NCBI GenBank assembly: GCA_028283655.1
Contig: JAPWKE010000003.1
Location: forward strand, 2,232,001-2,296,000
Direction: 5' to 3'
Source of the DNA: Acidobacteriaceae bacterium
GTDB taxonomy: Bacteria > Acidobacteriota > Terriglobia > Terriglobales > Acidobacteriaceae
Length of the DNA stretch: 64,000 bases
Shown in pieces: positions 27,794 to 37,035 of the stretch. The translations under genes were made by a program, and so were the position numbers. Position 1 is the stretch's first letter, and every line of letters starts with the position of its first letter. The notes below the pieces were generated by a model that worked only from the letters and a program-made list of their open reading frames with translations, made no database searches and had not been told where the DNA came from.

Positions 27794-28021
27794 ATGTCCA
27801 AAGCGCTTTTCTGTCCTACGTGCAAGACAACCGTCCTCGCTGAAAACGAGAACTTCCCTTTCTGTTCCGATCGCTGCCGTTTGATCGACCTGGGCAAGTG
27901 GGCGTCGGGTGACTACAAGGTCTCCTCGCCGATCATGGATCCGGACCTGCTTGAAGAGCTCGAACATCAGCAGCTCAAGTCGGAGCTGAACGGCGACCTC
28001 GACACAAAGTGGAAGAACTAA
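27794..28021 (+). CDS. yacG: DNA gyrase inhibitor YacG
   Basis: A 75-residue zinc-binding protein that binds GyrB and inhibits gyrase. The four zinc ligands are in CPTCK (residues 8 and 11) and CSDRCRLIDLGKW; the RLIDLGKWASGDY segment is diagnostic. Length is in the usual 60-75 range, with an acidic C-terminal tail (PDLLEELEHQQ). A strong terminator follows. Confidence 0.92.
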   Translation: MSKALFCPTCKTTVLAENENFPFCSDRCRLIDLGKWASGDYKVSSPIMDPDLLEELEHQQLKSELNGDLDTKWKN

Positions 28022-28027
28022 AAACAG

Positions 28028-28058
28028 GAAAGCCCTGAGCGCGATGCTCAGGGCTTTC
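28028..28058. terminator. Bidirectional terminator between yacG and the M3 peptidase gene
   Basis: A 13-bp perfect stem (GAAAGCCCTGAGC and its complement) with a 5-base loop, followed by TTCG on the plus side. It lies between converging genes. Confidence 0.85.
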
Positions 28059-28078
28059 TTCGTTGTGACGGATGCGAG

Positions 28079-30205
28079 CTACTGCTTCAGGCCACGCTCT
28101 TCGAGCATGGGCTCCACGTCCGGATGGCTGCCGTGCCAGCGGTCGTACATCGTTTGCAGGTCTTCGGTGTTGCCACGCGAAAGAACCATCTTGCGGAAGC
28201 GCTCGCCGTTCTCGCGCGTCATGCCGCCGTGCTTCTCGAACCAGTCAAACGCTGCATCGTCGAGCATTTCGCTCCACAGATACGCGTAATAGCCAGCCGA
28301 GTAACCGTTCGACCAGATGTGCTGGAAGTAGCTGGAGCGATAGCGCGGCGGCACCTTCGCCATGTTCATGTGCGTACGCGCAAGCGCCTGCTTCTCGAAC
28401 GCATCGACGTCCGTCACATGCGCGTCCGTGCCGATAGTGTGCCATTGCATGTCGAGCTGCGCTGCAGCCAGAAGCTCACCGAACATATAGCCTTCGTTGA
28501 ACTTCGAGGCTGCGTCGATCTTCTTCTTCAACTCTGCAGGCATGGGTGCGCCGGTCTTGTAGTTCTTCGCATAATGCGCGAAGACCGTCGGCTCACTCGC
28601 CCAATGCTCGTTGAACTGCGAGGGAAACTCAACGAAGTCGCGCGGAACGCTGGTGCCGGAGAGCGAAGGGTATTCGCTATCGGCAAACATGCCGTGCAGC
28701 GCGTGGCCGAACTCGTGGAAGAGCGTGCGCACGCCGTCGAAGTCGATCAGCGCAGGCTCGCCAGGGGCAGGCTGCGGCAGGTTCAGCGTGTTCTTCACGA
28801 CAGGTAGAGTGCCGAGCAGCTTTGACTGTCCGACGAAGCTGCTCATCCATGCGCCACCACGCTTGTTATCACGCGCGAAGTAGTCACCATAGAAGAGCGC
28901 GAGCGGCTTGCCGTCCTTATCGAAGACCTCCCAGACGCGAATCTCCGGGCGATAGACGGGGATGTCTTTGCGCTCCTCGAACGTGATGCCGTACATGCGA
29001 TTCGCGGCGTAGAACACGCCATCTTCGATCACTCGATCGAGCAGGAAGTATGGCTTCACCTCAGAGCTATCGAAGCTGTACTTCGCCTTGCGCACCTGTT
29101 CGGAGTAGAACTCCCAGTCCCAGGGCTGAAGCTCGAAGCCACCCTTCTGCTCATCGATCAACGCCTGAATGTCCTTCGCTTCTCCGTCGGCCTTTGCAAC
29201 CGTCGCCGGGACGAGATCGTTCATGAACTTGAGCGCGTTCGCAGGCGTCTTCGCCATCTGATCCTGCAGGTTCCATGCCGCGAAGTTCGGAAAGCCAAGC
29301 AGCTTCGCCTTCTCGGCGCGAAGCTCGGCGAGGCGAAGCACCGTGGCGCGCGTATCGTTCGCGTCGCCATGCTCATTGCGCAGCCAGGAGTTCTCAAAAA
29401 TCTGCTTGCGCGTGTCGCGGTTGGAAAGCTCGGCGAGGTCCGGCTGCTGCGTCGTATTCTGCAGCGGCACCACGTAGCCATCCACCTTGCGCGTCTTCGC
29501 TGCCGTCTGCGCGGCGGAGAGCTGTGCTGGGCTCATGCCCGCGAGTGCGGCCGCATCGGTCGTATGGAAGGCACCGTCCTTCGTGCCTGCAAGCAGCTTC
29601 GTTACGAAGCTTGTCGAAAGCGAAGCAAGCTCTTCGTTGATCTTCTTCAGCTTCTCTTTGTCTTCAGGCGAGAGCTTGGCACCGGCCTTGATAAAGCGCT
29701 GGTACTGCACCTCGAGCAGGCGTTCGCTCTCGGGGTCGAGATTGAGCGTGGCGCGCTCGTTATAGATCGTCTCCACGCGCGCAAAGAGCTTCGGGTTCAG
29801 GTAAATCGAATCGCTCAGTGCAGCCATCTTCGGCGAAGAACGCTTTTCCAACGCCTGCAGTTCGGGGTCGGTGTTCGAACCGGAGAGATCGGAGAAGACA
29901 GCCATCACGCGCTGCAGTAGGCGGCCTGTACGCTCCATGGCGACGAGCGTGTTCGCGAAGGTCGGCGCGGCAGGATCGTTCGCAATCTTCTCCATCTCCG
30001 CACGCTTCTGCGCGATGCCTGCGTCCATCGCCGGTTCAATGTCGCTATCGTGGATGCGATCAAACGGAGGTGCCTGGAACGGCAGCTTGCTCTCTGCATA
30101 GAACGGGTTGTCCGGACCGAACGCCTTCGCGTTGTCCGCTGCCTGAGCGATCACCGTTGCTGATCCCATCGCGATACACACTCCCAGCTTCTTGAGCTTG
30201 TTCAT
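28079..30205 (-). CDS. Exported M3 family metallopeptidase (peptidyl-dipeptidase Dcp-like)
   Basis: A 708-residue zinc peptidase. The ATG at 30205 starts a signal peptide (MNKLKKLGVCIAMGSATVIAQAA) behind a GGAG site; longer in-frame starts to 30427 overlap pgpA and are rejected. The zinc site is HEFGH (about residues 497-501) in RTLFHEFGHALHGMF. The LNL/EWASEPTVFAHYAKN region resembles the dipeptidyl carboxypeptidase branch (E. coli Dcp), which removes C-terminal dipeptides. The start is only 43 bases from the divergent pgpA start. It probably acts in the periplasm. Confidence 0.93.
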   Translation of the reverse strand: MNKLKKLGVCIAMGSATVIAQAADNAKAFGPDNPFYAESKLPFQAPPFDRIHDSDIEPAMDAGIAQKRAEMEKIANDPAAPTFANTLVAMERTGRLLQRVMAVFSDLSGSNTDPELQALEKRSSPKMAALSDSIYLNPKLFARVETIYNERATLNLDPESERLLEVQYQRFIKAGAKLSPEDKEKLKKINEELASLSTSFVTKLLAGTKDGAFHTTDAAALAGMSPAQLSAAQTAAKTRKVDGYVVPLQNTTQQPDLAELSNRDTRKQIFENSWLRNEHGDANDTRATVLRLAELRAEKAKLLGFPNFAAWNLQDQMAKTPANALKFMNDLVPATVAKADGEAKDIQALIDEQKGGFELQPWDWEFYSEQVRKAKYSFDSSEVKPYFLLDRVIEDGVFYAANRMYGITFEERKDIPVYRPEIRVWEVFDKDGKPLALFYGDYFARDNKRGGAWMSSFVGQSKLLGTLPVVKNTLNLPQPAPGEPALIDFDGVRTLFHEFGHALHGMFADSEYPSLSGTSVPRDFVEFPSQFNEHWASEPTVFAHYAKNYKTGAPMPAELKKKIDAASKFNEGYMFGELLAAAQLDMQWHTIGTDAHVTDVDAFEKQALARTHMNMAKVPPRYRSSYFQHIWSNGYSAGYYAYLWSEMLDDAAFDWFEKHGGMTRENGERFRKMVLSRGNTEDLQTMYDRWHGSHPDVEPMLEERGLKQ

Positions 30206-30248
30206 TCTCACAGTCTCCACTTTTGCAGGCCTCGATACAATCGTGTTG

Positions 30249-30800
30249 ATGAAAGAGAATGCAATCAAACGAACGCCGTGGGCGTGGACCATTGGCACTT
30301 TTTTCGGCGTGGGCAATTTAAAGCCCGGCCCGGGCACGTACGGCTCCGTGGCTGCGATGCTGCTGTGGATGCTTGCGGGGCATTTCCTCGTAGTAAGCAA
30401 CGAGCACACCGTAAGCGTGGGCAGCACTACGGTCGTGCTTCACACTCACTTTGTGCTGTTTGCGTTGTTGACCGTTCTCGCGATGATTGCTGTCACGCTC
30501 ATCGGCATTCCGGCCTCAACGATCGTCGCCCGCGAAGCTGGCCGCGAAGACCCTGGCTTTGTGGTCATCGACGAGGTTGCGGGGCAGTTCTTTGCGCTGG
30601 TCGCGCTGGCTCCCTCGTGGAAGCACGCGTTTCTCGGCCTCGCCCTGTTTCGCCTCTTCGACATCTGGAAGCCGTGGCCGATTCGCCGATTCGAAGATTT
30701 GCCCGAAGGTACCGGCATTATGCTCGACGACGTCGTCGCCGGAGCGATTGCCTTCGTGGTGGCACAACTGCTCGTTCACTTCGTTCCTGCTCTGCGGTAG
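30249..30800 (+). CDS. pgpA: Phosphatidylglycerophosphatase A
   Basis: A 183-residue inner-membrane phosphatase that dephosphorylates phosphatidylglycerophosphate to phosphatidylglycerol. Motifs GNLKPGPGTYGSVAAMLLW near the start and VVIDEVAGQFFALVALAPSWKHAFLGLALFRLFDIWKPWPIR are characteristic. About four membrane segments are visible. The ATG at 30249 is chosen because earlier in-frame starts overlap the divergent peptidase gene. It is followed by a beta-propeller protein in the same direction, spaced by 42 bases. Confidence 0.93.
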   Translation: MKENAIKRTPWAWTIGTFFGVGNLKPGPGTYGSVAAMLLWMLAGHFLVVSNEHTVSVGSTTVVLHTHFVLFALLTVLAMIAVTLIGIPASTIVAREAGREDPGFVVIDEVAGQFFALVALAPSWKHAFLGLALFRLFDIWKPWPIRRFEDLPEGTGIMLDDVVAGAIAFVVAQLLVHFVPALR

Positions 30801-30842
30801 TTGCACGCAGAGCGTTGCCGCACTAGCCTTGAGAGACAAGCG

Positions 30843-31922
30843 ATGAGCCTTCTGCACCCATCCCGCACTGCACTGATGCCGCACCTCTCCGCCATCTCAC
30901 CCCACGCGGCCATCCCCGGCGGCGTCTTCGAGGTGCTGGGCGAACACCTGGTGTTGAACACCAACGACGGGCCGCAGATGCCGCTAGCGTACTTCGGCCA
31001 GCTTGCGGCGTCGCTCGACATGGTGCGCCCGACGCGCCTGCTGGCCCGCGTGCCTGAAGGCGCGATTTCGTCTGAGTTCACGCTGCGCACCTCGCCTGAT
31101 GTCAGCAATCATGCGGCGACGTCGAATCCGATCTTCGCCAATATTGGCGTGTCCATGGCCGAGAACCTGCACCTGATCGCGAACCCCTGCGTTGATGCCA
31201 CGGGGAACGTCTATGCAATGGTTTCCGGTTCACGCGGGCAGAAGGTTCCGGTCAGCATCTATCGCATCGACCGCGATATGCAAATGCGTCCGTTTGCGCG
31301 CGACCTGCTGAATGTTTCAGCGCTGGCTATCGGCCCGACCGGAGACCTCTTCGCCAGTTCGCGCTCGGAAGGCACGGTCTACCGCATCACGCCCGAAGGC
31401 CATATCAGCATCTTCGCCGAGGGCATGGGTACAGCCACGGGGCTGGCCTTCGATAGCCAGGGAAACCTGTTTGTCGGCGACCGCTCGGGCACGATCTTCA
31501 AGATCCATCCTGATGGCGAGATCTTCGTCTTCGCCACGCTGGAGCCTTCTGTCGCGGCCTACCACCTCTGCTTCCAGGCCGATGGCGTTCTGCTGGTGAC
31601 GGCCCCCACAACGTCGTCACAGCAAAGCATTCACGCAATCGAGCCGGACGGCACGACGAGCGTTTTTTTTCGCGGACTGGGTCGACCGCAAGGCATGGCG
31701 CTCGATACAGACGGCAACCTCTACGTTGCGGCTTCACTACAGGGTCAGCGCGGCATTGTGCGCATCACACACTCCAAGCAAGCCGAGCTGTTCATCTCCG
31801 GCAACGACCTCGTCGGCATGTGCTTCATGGAAGATGGCTGCGCCGCGTTAGCTACCGCGCACACTCTCTTCTATGTCGATCTTGGTGTCGATGGACGACC
31901 GCTGACGCAGTCTTCTCTGTGA
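30843..31922 (+). CDS. TIG/IPT plus NHL/SMP-30-like beta-propeller protein
   Basis: A 359-residue protein. The N-terminus (LSAISPHAAIPGGVFEVLGEHL ... LLARVPEGAISSEFTLRT) reads like an IPT/TIG immunoglobulin-like domain. The rest is a series of propeller blades with repeated 'D..GNLYVA' patterns (VDATGNVYAM, IGPTGDLFASS, FDSQGNLFVGDRSG, LDTDGNLYVAASLQG). No signal peptide is seen, so it may be cytosolic, which is unusual for this architecture. It shares a four-base GTGA overlap with the next gene. The function is unknown; the blades resemble SMP-30/gluconolactonase but no catalytic metal ligands were identified. Confidence 0.75.
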   Translation: MSLLHPSRTALMPHLSAISPHAAIPGGVFEVLGEHLVLNTNDGPQMPLAYFGQLAASLDMVRPTRLLARVPEGAISSEFTLRTSPDVSNHAATSNPIFANIGVSMAENLHLIANPCVDATGNVYAMVSGSRGQKVPVSIYRIDRDMQMRPFARDLLNVSALAIGPTGDLFASSRSEGTVYRITPEGHISIFAEGMGTATGLAFDSQGNLFVGDRSGTIFKIHPDGEIFVFATLEPSVAAYHLCFQADGVLLVTAPTTSSQQSIHAIEPDGTTSVFFRGLGRPQGMALDTDGNLYVAASLQGQRGIVRITHSKQAELFISGNDLVGMCFMEDGCAALATAHTLFYVDLGVDGRPLTQSSL

Positions 31923-32734
31923 AACGCGAACTCCATCGAGAGCCTTCAGACGCGGAACTGGAGCTTGCCGCACAGCGTCGCAAGCTTCGCGCGTTGCAGA
32001 GAGTCTTTGCAGAGAGCGAACTAGCTCTTGGCGAAGTGCGCGATCAGTTGATGAGCTTTGAAGGACGCTACATTCGCCAGGTCGGACGCTTGTACAAAGA
32101 GCTGGACGAGTGGCACCGCAAGCGCGAAGCGTTGCATAAAAAGCCGGGTAGTGAGGAAGACTTTTCCGACATCGCCGATGAGCCGCTGGAGGCCGAACGC
32201 GTGCAGATTGCGCAGACGATTCGCTCTCTCTTTCGCGAGGTCGCCAAGCGACTGCATCCGGACTTTGCTTCCGATGCGGCGGATGAAGTTCGCCGCACAC
32301 GCCTGATGGCACAAGCCAACGACGCGGCCCGACGTGGCGACCGCGCAGCGTTGGAGCGCATGTTGCGCGGCTTCGAGCTTCCCTTCGCGGCAAACTCCGC
32401 AGAAGCGATGGTAGCCGAGCTGGCGTATCTGAAAGCGCAGACGGAAGAGCTCGCGAACTCCATCGCGAAGGCAGATGCTGAACGCGAGAAGCTGACTCAC
32501 TCCGAGATGGCAGCGTTGCAGCGGCAGTGCATTGCTGCGGCTCTTGAAGGCCGCGACCAGTTGGCCGAAATGGCCGTGCGCGTGAAGGGGCTGATCGGGA
32601 TCGCCATGCGGCAGTACGAACTGGACCTCGACCGCATCAAGCGGCCGCCGCGCGGCGCCATGGCCGAGTCCCTGCTCACGGCTGAAACAGCCACCACGTT
32701 TCGTTTCGTGAACGGCAAACGCCAAAACCGCTAA
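31919..32734 (+). CDS. Coiled-coil protein with J-domain-like HPD motif
   Basis: A 271-residue protein. The GTG at 31919 overlaps the preceding stop by four bases (GTGA), so translation is probably coupled. Residues 10-75 and 165-215 are charged and helical, consistent with coiled coils. The middle segment IRSLFREVAKRLHPDFASDAADEVRRTRLMAQANDAARRGD contains HPD at about residues 113-115 in the context of a DnaJ-like J domain (helix II KRLHPD, then a helix-III/IV-like segment). It would interact with an Hsp70 if active. The partner of the propeller protein upstream is not known. Confidence 0.72.
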   Translation: MKRELHREPSDAELELAAQRRKLRALQRVFAESELALGEVRDQLMSFEGRYIRQVGRLYKELDEWHRKREALHKKPGSEEDFSDIADEPLEAERVQIAQTIRSLFREVAKRLHPDFASDAADEVRRTRLMAQANDAARRGDRAALERMLRGFELPFAANSAEAMVAELAYLKAQTEELANSIAKADAEREKLTHSEMAALQRQCIAAALEGRDQLAEMAVRVKGLIGIAMRQYELDLDRIKRPPRGAMAESLLTAETATTFRFVNGKRQNR

Positions 32735-32774
32735 CACATCCCCACGCGGCGGGCGTACCATCCAAGCTGACAAT

Positions 32775-34028
32775 ATGCTTGCGGAAATCATCGCGATCGG
32801 CAGCGAAATGCTGACGCCGGATCGCCAGGACACGAACTCGCTTTATCTCACGCGCGGCCTTAACGGGCTGGGCGTTTCCGTCGCCTTCAAGACCATCGTC
32901 GGCGACAACCGCCAGCACCTGGCCTATGCGATTCGCATCGCGCTGCGCCGGGCAGACGTTGTTCTTCTTTCGGGCGGTCTTGGTCCCACAGAAGACGACC
33001 TGACGCGCGAGTGCGCCGCCGAAGCTCTGGGCGTTACGCTGCACCGCGACCCTGACCTCATGGTCGCGCTGACTCGGCGCTACGCTGAACGACGCACAAC
33101 GATGCCGACCAACAACGAGCGTCAGACCGAGGTGCTCGACGGCGGTGTCGTGCTGCCGAACGCCAACGGCACGGCACCGGGCCAGTGGCTCGACACGACC
33201 GTGGAAGGGCATCGCAAGATTCTCATCCTGCTGCCCGGACCACCGAAGGAACTGAAGCCGCTCTTCGACACCGAGTGCGTGCCACGGCTAGCGGCGACGC
33301 TGCCGCCGCGCTTTATGGCACGCCGCCAACTGCGCATGGCGCTGATGCCGGAGTCGCAGGTGGACGCCCGCACAGCGCCGATTTACCAGAAGTTCACCGA
33401 CGTAGAGACGACGATCCTGGCCGGTCACGCGGAGATTCAACTGCACTTCGTCTGCTCGAAGCCAACGCAGGAAGAGGCCGACCGCCGCGTCAACGAAGTG
33501 ACGGAGCTGGTCGAGCATGAGATGGGCGATGACATCTTCTCCTCGCACGGCGAGTCGCTCGAAGAGATCGCCATCCTGATGCTTGGCCTGCAGGACATGA
33601 CGCTGTCCGTCGCCGAAAGCTGCACCGGGGGCCTGCTCTCCGAGCGCCTGACCTCGGTGGTCAACGCCTCGCGCAGCTTCTTTGGTGGAGCAATCGTGTA
33701 CTCCAGCGAGCAGAAGACGCGCCTTTGCGGCGTGCCAGCGGAGCTGATCGAAGAGTACGGAGCGGTCTCCGAACCAGCCGCACGGGCGCTCGCCGAGGGT
33801 ATTCGACGCGCTACCGGGAGCACGTTCGGGCTATCGATCACCGGCATCGCCGGACCGGGTCTCATGGACGGCCCGGACGCCGGAAAACCCATTGGCCTGG
33901 TCTATATCGGACTCTCCGACGAGGAAGATACCCAGGTCAAGCAGGTGCAAATTACCGGCGACCGCGAACGTGTCCGCCTGTGGGCGTCCCAGCACGCGCT
34001 GGAGATGCTTCGCAGGCGTTTGCAATAA
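32775..34028 (+). CDS. cinA: CinA family protein (nicotinamide-nucleotide amidohydrolase)
   Basis: A 417-residue two-domain protein. The N-terminal MoCF/COG1058 domain (AEIIAIGSEMLTPDRQDTNSLYL; SGGLGPTEDDLTRECAAEALG) and the C-terminal PncC-like amidase domain (TLSVAESCTGGLLSERLTSV; FFGGAIVYSSEQK; ITGIAGPG) are both intact. It recycles nicotinamide mononucleotide and its deamido form, and has been called competence/damage-inducible. It starts 41 bases after the J-like protein gene and is followed by plsY and gpsA in the same direction. Confidence 0.94.
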   Translation: MLAEIIAIGSEMLTPDRQDTNSLYLTRGLNGLGVSVAFKTIVGDNRQHLAYAIRIALRRADVVLLSGGLGPTEDDLTRECAAEALGVTLHRDPDLMVALTRRYAERRTTMPTNNERQTEVLDGGVVLPNANGTAPGQWLDTTVEGHRKILILLPGPPKELKPLFDTECVPRLAATLPPRFMARRQLRMALMPESQVDARTAPIYQKFTDVETTILAGHAEIQLHFVCSKPTQEEADRRVNEVTELVEHEMGDDIFSSHGESLEEIAILMLGLQDMTLSVAESCTGGLLSERLTSVVNASRSFFGGAIVYSSEQKTRLCGVPAELIEEYGAVSEPAARALAEGIRRATGSTFGLSITGIAGPGLMDGPDAGKPIGLVYIGLSDEEDTQVKQVQITGDRERVRLWASQHALEMLRRRLQ

Positions 34029-34084
34029 CAGTCTAATAACGCACAGATCACCTCACAGGTGCTTGGTACACTCAAACCGACACG

Positions 34085-34699
34085 ATGGCCTGGATACTCA
34101 CGATCGTCTACGCTTACCTGCTCGGGTCTATCCCGTTTGGCTACATTCTCGTTCGCTCGTTTCAGGATGAGGACATTCGCCAGTCGGGCTCGGGCAACAT
34201 CGGAGCGACCAACGTCGCTCGCTCCAACAAGGTGCTTGGCATCGGCACGCTTCTGCTGGACGCCCTGAAGGGCTGGCTCGCCGTTGTGCTGACGCACGTA
34301 GTGGTGAAGGCCTTTCACCTCGGCACGCCGAACCCTGCGATGGACCTGGCCGCACTGGCGGGGCTGATGGCGGTCATCGGGCACATGTTCCCGGTGTGGC
34401 TTGGCTTCCGCGGCGGCAAAGGCGTGGCGACGGCGCTGGGCGTCTTCCTCGCGCTCTCCTGGCCCTCTGCGCTGGCGGCTGTGGCCGTCTTCATCGTCGC
34501 CATGGTGCTCTCCAAGTACGTCTCCGTCGGCTCTATCGTTGCGGCGATTGCTCTGCCGATCTTCGCGTGGCTGCTGACGCCGCACCGCACCGTCTTCTTC
34601 CTGCTGTGCTCCATCCTGATGGCTGTACTCGTCGTCTGGAAGCATTCCTCGAACATCGCTCGCCTGCGCGCGGGCACCGAGAGCAAGTTTCTCCGCTAA
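34085..34699 (+). CDS. plsY: Glycerol-3-phosphate acyltransferase PlsY
   Basis: A 204-residue polytopic membrane enzyme that transfers an acyl group from acyl-phosphate to glycerol-3-phosphate, the first acylation of phospholipid synthesis. The motifs YLLGSIPFGYI, GSGNIGATNVARSN, LLLDALKGWLAV and FRGGKGVATALG are all present. A TACACT box about 12 bases before the ATG could be a promoter. It is followed by gpsA, which makes the substrate, so the two form a short pathway unit. Confidence 0.95.
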   Translation: MAWILTIVYAYLLGSIPFGYILVRSFQDEDIRQSGSGNIGATNVARSNKVLGIGTLLLDALKGWLAVVLTHVVVKAFHLGTPNPAMDLAALAGLMAVIGHMFPVWLGFRGGKGVATALGVFLALSWPSALAAVAVFIVAMVLSKYVSVGSIVAAIALPIFAWLLTPHRTVFFLLCSILMAVLVVWKHSSNIARLRAGTESKFLR

Positions 34700-34739
34700 G
34701 CCACCTTTAGCCATTCGCAACGCCTGGAGTCAGCACGAC

Positions 34740-35735
34740 ATGAGTCGCATCGCCGTTATCGGAGCCGGAAGCTGGGGAACAGCGCTGGCAGTCTCTCTTG
34801 CACGCCGTGGCGGCCATGAGCTGACGCTGTGGGCGCATTCGCCGTCGCACGCAGAAGAACTCGCCGACACGGGAGAAAACACACGATACCTGCCCGGCTT
34901 CATCCTGCCGGCAGACATCCGCGTCACCGCGAAGCTGGAAGAAGCCATTCAAGGTGCAGCAACCATCCTCTGCGCGACGCCCTCGCAGGCGCTGCGCTCG
35001 GTCATGGAGCAGATCGCTTCGTCGCTCACCAAGGACCAGATTCTCCTCTCTGCCTCCAAGGGCATCGAGGAAAAAACCTTCCTGCGCATGTCGCAGATCA
35101 TGTCCGAGTACGCACCCGAGAACCCTATCGGCACGCTCGGCGGCCCGTCCTTCGCACAGGAAGTTGCCGCAGCCATGCCGACCGCAATCACCATCGCGAC
35201 GGACGACACCGTAACCGGCAAGCGTCTGCAGGATGACTTCTCCTCCTCGTCTCTGCGCGTCTATCGCAATGAAGATGTGATCGGTACAGAGCTCGGCGGA
35301 GCGTTGAAGAACGTCATCGCACTGTCTGCAGGCGTCGTCACCGGTCTGGAGCTGGGCAATAACGCTGCGGCTGCGCTCATCACGCGCGGCATGGTGGAGA
35401 TTACCCGGCTCGCCATGGCCTGCGGAGGACGTCGCGAGACACTCAGCGGCCTGAGCGGCATCGGCGATCTCGTGCTTACCTGCACCGGCGGCCTTTCGCG
35501 CAACCGCACCGTGGGCATCGAACTGGGCAAGGGCCGCAAGCTGCCGGAGATTCTCGAATCGCTTAACGGCAAGGTGGCTGAAGGCGTTCGCTCCACCACG
35601 GCTGCGCTTGGCCTGGCCGCACGCTATGGCGTGGAGATGCCGATCACCGAGCAGATGGCCCTGATCCTGCACCAGGACAAGAGCCCCAAGGACGCCATCC
35701 GCGAGCTGATGTCGCGCCCCGGACGCACCGAATAA
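34740..35735 (+). CDS. gpsA: Glycerol-3-phosphate dehydrogenase (NAD(P)+)
   Basis: A 331-residue cytosolic enzyme that reduces dihydroxyacetone phosphate to sn-glycerol-3-phosphate. The Rossmann motif GAGSWGTALAVSLARRG opens the protein. The catalytic Lys is in ELGGALKNVIALSAGVVTGLELGNNAAAAL, and the family segment GLSGIGDLVLTCTGGLSRNR is intact. GGAG precedes the ATG. It lies directly after plsY; its stop abuts the stop of the convergent ATP-grasp gene, with no base between them. Confidence 0.96.
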   Translation: MSRIAVIGAGSWGTALAVSLARRGGHELTLWAHSPSHAEELADTGENTRYLPGFILPADIRVTAKLEEAIQGAATILCATPSQALRSVMEQIASSLTKDQILLSASKGIEEKTFLRMSQIMSEYAPENPIGTLGGPSFAQEVAAAMPTAITIATDDTVTGKRLQDDFSSSSLRVYRNEDVIGTELGGALKNVIALSAGVVTGLELGNNAAAALITRGMVEITRLAMACGGRRETLSGLSGIGDLVLTCTGGLSRNRTVGIELGKGRKLPEILESLNGKVAEGVRSTTAALGLAARYGVEMPITEQMALILHQDKSPKDAIRELMSRPGRTE

Positions 35736-37001
35736 TCACTGCAGATCTTCCGGCAAAACATTCAGCCGCGAGCGTCTCAACATCTCAGCAACCAGCCCCG
35801 GCGCCTCCCACGGTACATCGTGGAATGCGCTGCCGTGGACAAACGCTGACGTGGGGTCGCGCATCAACTCCTGCGGAAACAGAGCGATGGTTTTGTCGTT
35901 CACACGCACGGGCCGATCCTCGACCACAGCGTTCAGCACACCGCGAACAAACTCCGCGACGAGATCGCTTCCCACACCCAGCGGCAGGTGAACAAGCTGT
36001 GTTGGCCGCAGGTTCATCTCCAGGAGCATCTGCTGGCCGGTCACCGGGTCGGGCTTGTAGTCCGCACCGACAAAGCCGCGCAGCTTCAGACGCTCGATCA
36101 TCCAACCCAGTTCGCGTTCGATCGTCGCATCATGCACCAGCCTCAGAACGCTCGCAGCGCCGCGCAGCGCCCAGCTACGAACGACCTCGAAGACCAGGCA
36201 GGCACGCATCTCTCCATCCACGGCCACCGCCATCGCCGTGCGTTCGCCACCGTCTCCGGGAAGACACTTCTGCGCGCTCACCGTGTGTGGCGTGCGCCGG
36301 AGACTCGACAGCACATGGTTCCATTCGTCATCGACGAAGCCGCGCTTCAGCGCACGCACCATGCCCGGAGCGTCATGTAATGCCTTCCATGCCCGTTTGG
36401 CCTCGGACTCCGTATGAGCAATCCGCACCCCTTGTCCGCCAAAGCTGGCATCGGACTTCAGCACCAGTGGAAGCCCCAGGGTACGCACCGCCTCCGCAAC
36501 CGTTTCACAACGAGGCAGCGGCATCATCTGCGGAACGGCAATTCCCAGATCGCGAGCCTCTTCCAGCAACGCATAGCGCGACCCCGCAACACGTTGCGCC
36601 ATGCGGTCTCCAAGGGACCGCGACATCAGGTTTGCCACCTCAGCATCCGTCGAGGCAAGCTCCAGCAGTTGCTCCAGCACAACCTCGTCGCAGGGAATCA
36701 CCGCGTCGTGCGGTGAAGCTCGTACCGCAGTCAGCAACGACCGCTTCGGCTGCAGTGCACGATATGGCGTGAACTGCTTGATGGCATCGGTTACCAGCGC
36801 CGGGTGTCGCGCAGGCCCCACCAGGTCGACGTCACAGCCGAGGGCAGCCAGGCTCAACGCCAGCTTGGCCGTCGACACCCATTCACGGCACGAGGCCAGC
36901 AATACTCGAGGCACCAGTTCATTCTCAGCGGGGAGCACACTGAGAAGTCTACGCAGTGGAAGTGCGCTTGCGGTAAGGAAAGCAGCAAAGCTTTTCAACA
37001 C
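35736..37001 (-). CDS. ATP-grasp domain protein
   Basis: About 421 residues, carboxylate-amine ligase fold. The central ATP-binding motif is ARTLGLPLVLKSDASFGGQGVRIAH with the later LLEMNLRPTQLVHLPLGVGSDL segment, like the metal/ATP end of carbamoyl-phosphate-synthase-type enzymes. The N-terminal Rossmann-like part (RVLLASCREWVSTAKLALSLAALGCDVDLVGPARHPAL) resembles a preATP-grasp domain. The frame extends to an ATG at 37070, but that would overlap the divergent flavoprotein gene, so the GTG at 37001 is preferred, with low certainty. The substrates are unknown. It is divergent from, and only 34 bases from, the flavoprotein gene. Confidence 0.72.
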   Translation of the reverse strand: MLKSFAAFLTASALPLRRLLSVLPAENELVPRVLLASCREWVSTAKLALSLAALGCDVDLVGPARHPALVTDAIKQFTPYRALQPKRSLLTAVRASPHDAVIPCDEVVLEQLLELASTDAEVANLMSRSLGDRMAQRVAGSRYALLEEARDLGIAVPQMMPLPRCETVAEAVRTLGLPLVLKSDASFGGQGVRIAHTESEAKRAWKALHDAPGMVRALKRGFVDDEWNHVLSSLRRTPHTVSAQKCLPGDGGERTAMAVAVDGEMRACLVFEVVRSWALRGAASVLRLVHDATIERELGWMIERLKLRGFVGADYKPDPVTGQQMLLEMNLRPTQLVHLPLGVGSDLVAEFVRGVLNAVVEDRPVRVNDKTIALFPQELMRDPTSAFVHGSAFHDVPWEAPGLVAEMLRRSRLNVLPEDLQ

Positions 37002-37035
37002 GCGTACAATTTCTCTATCGAATCCCTCTGGCCGC

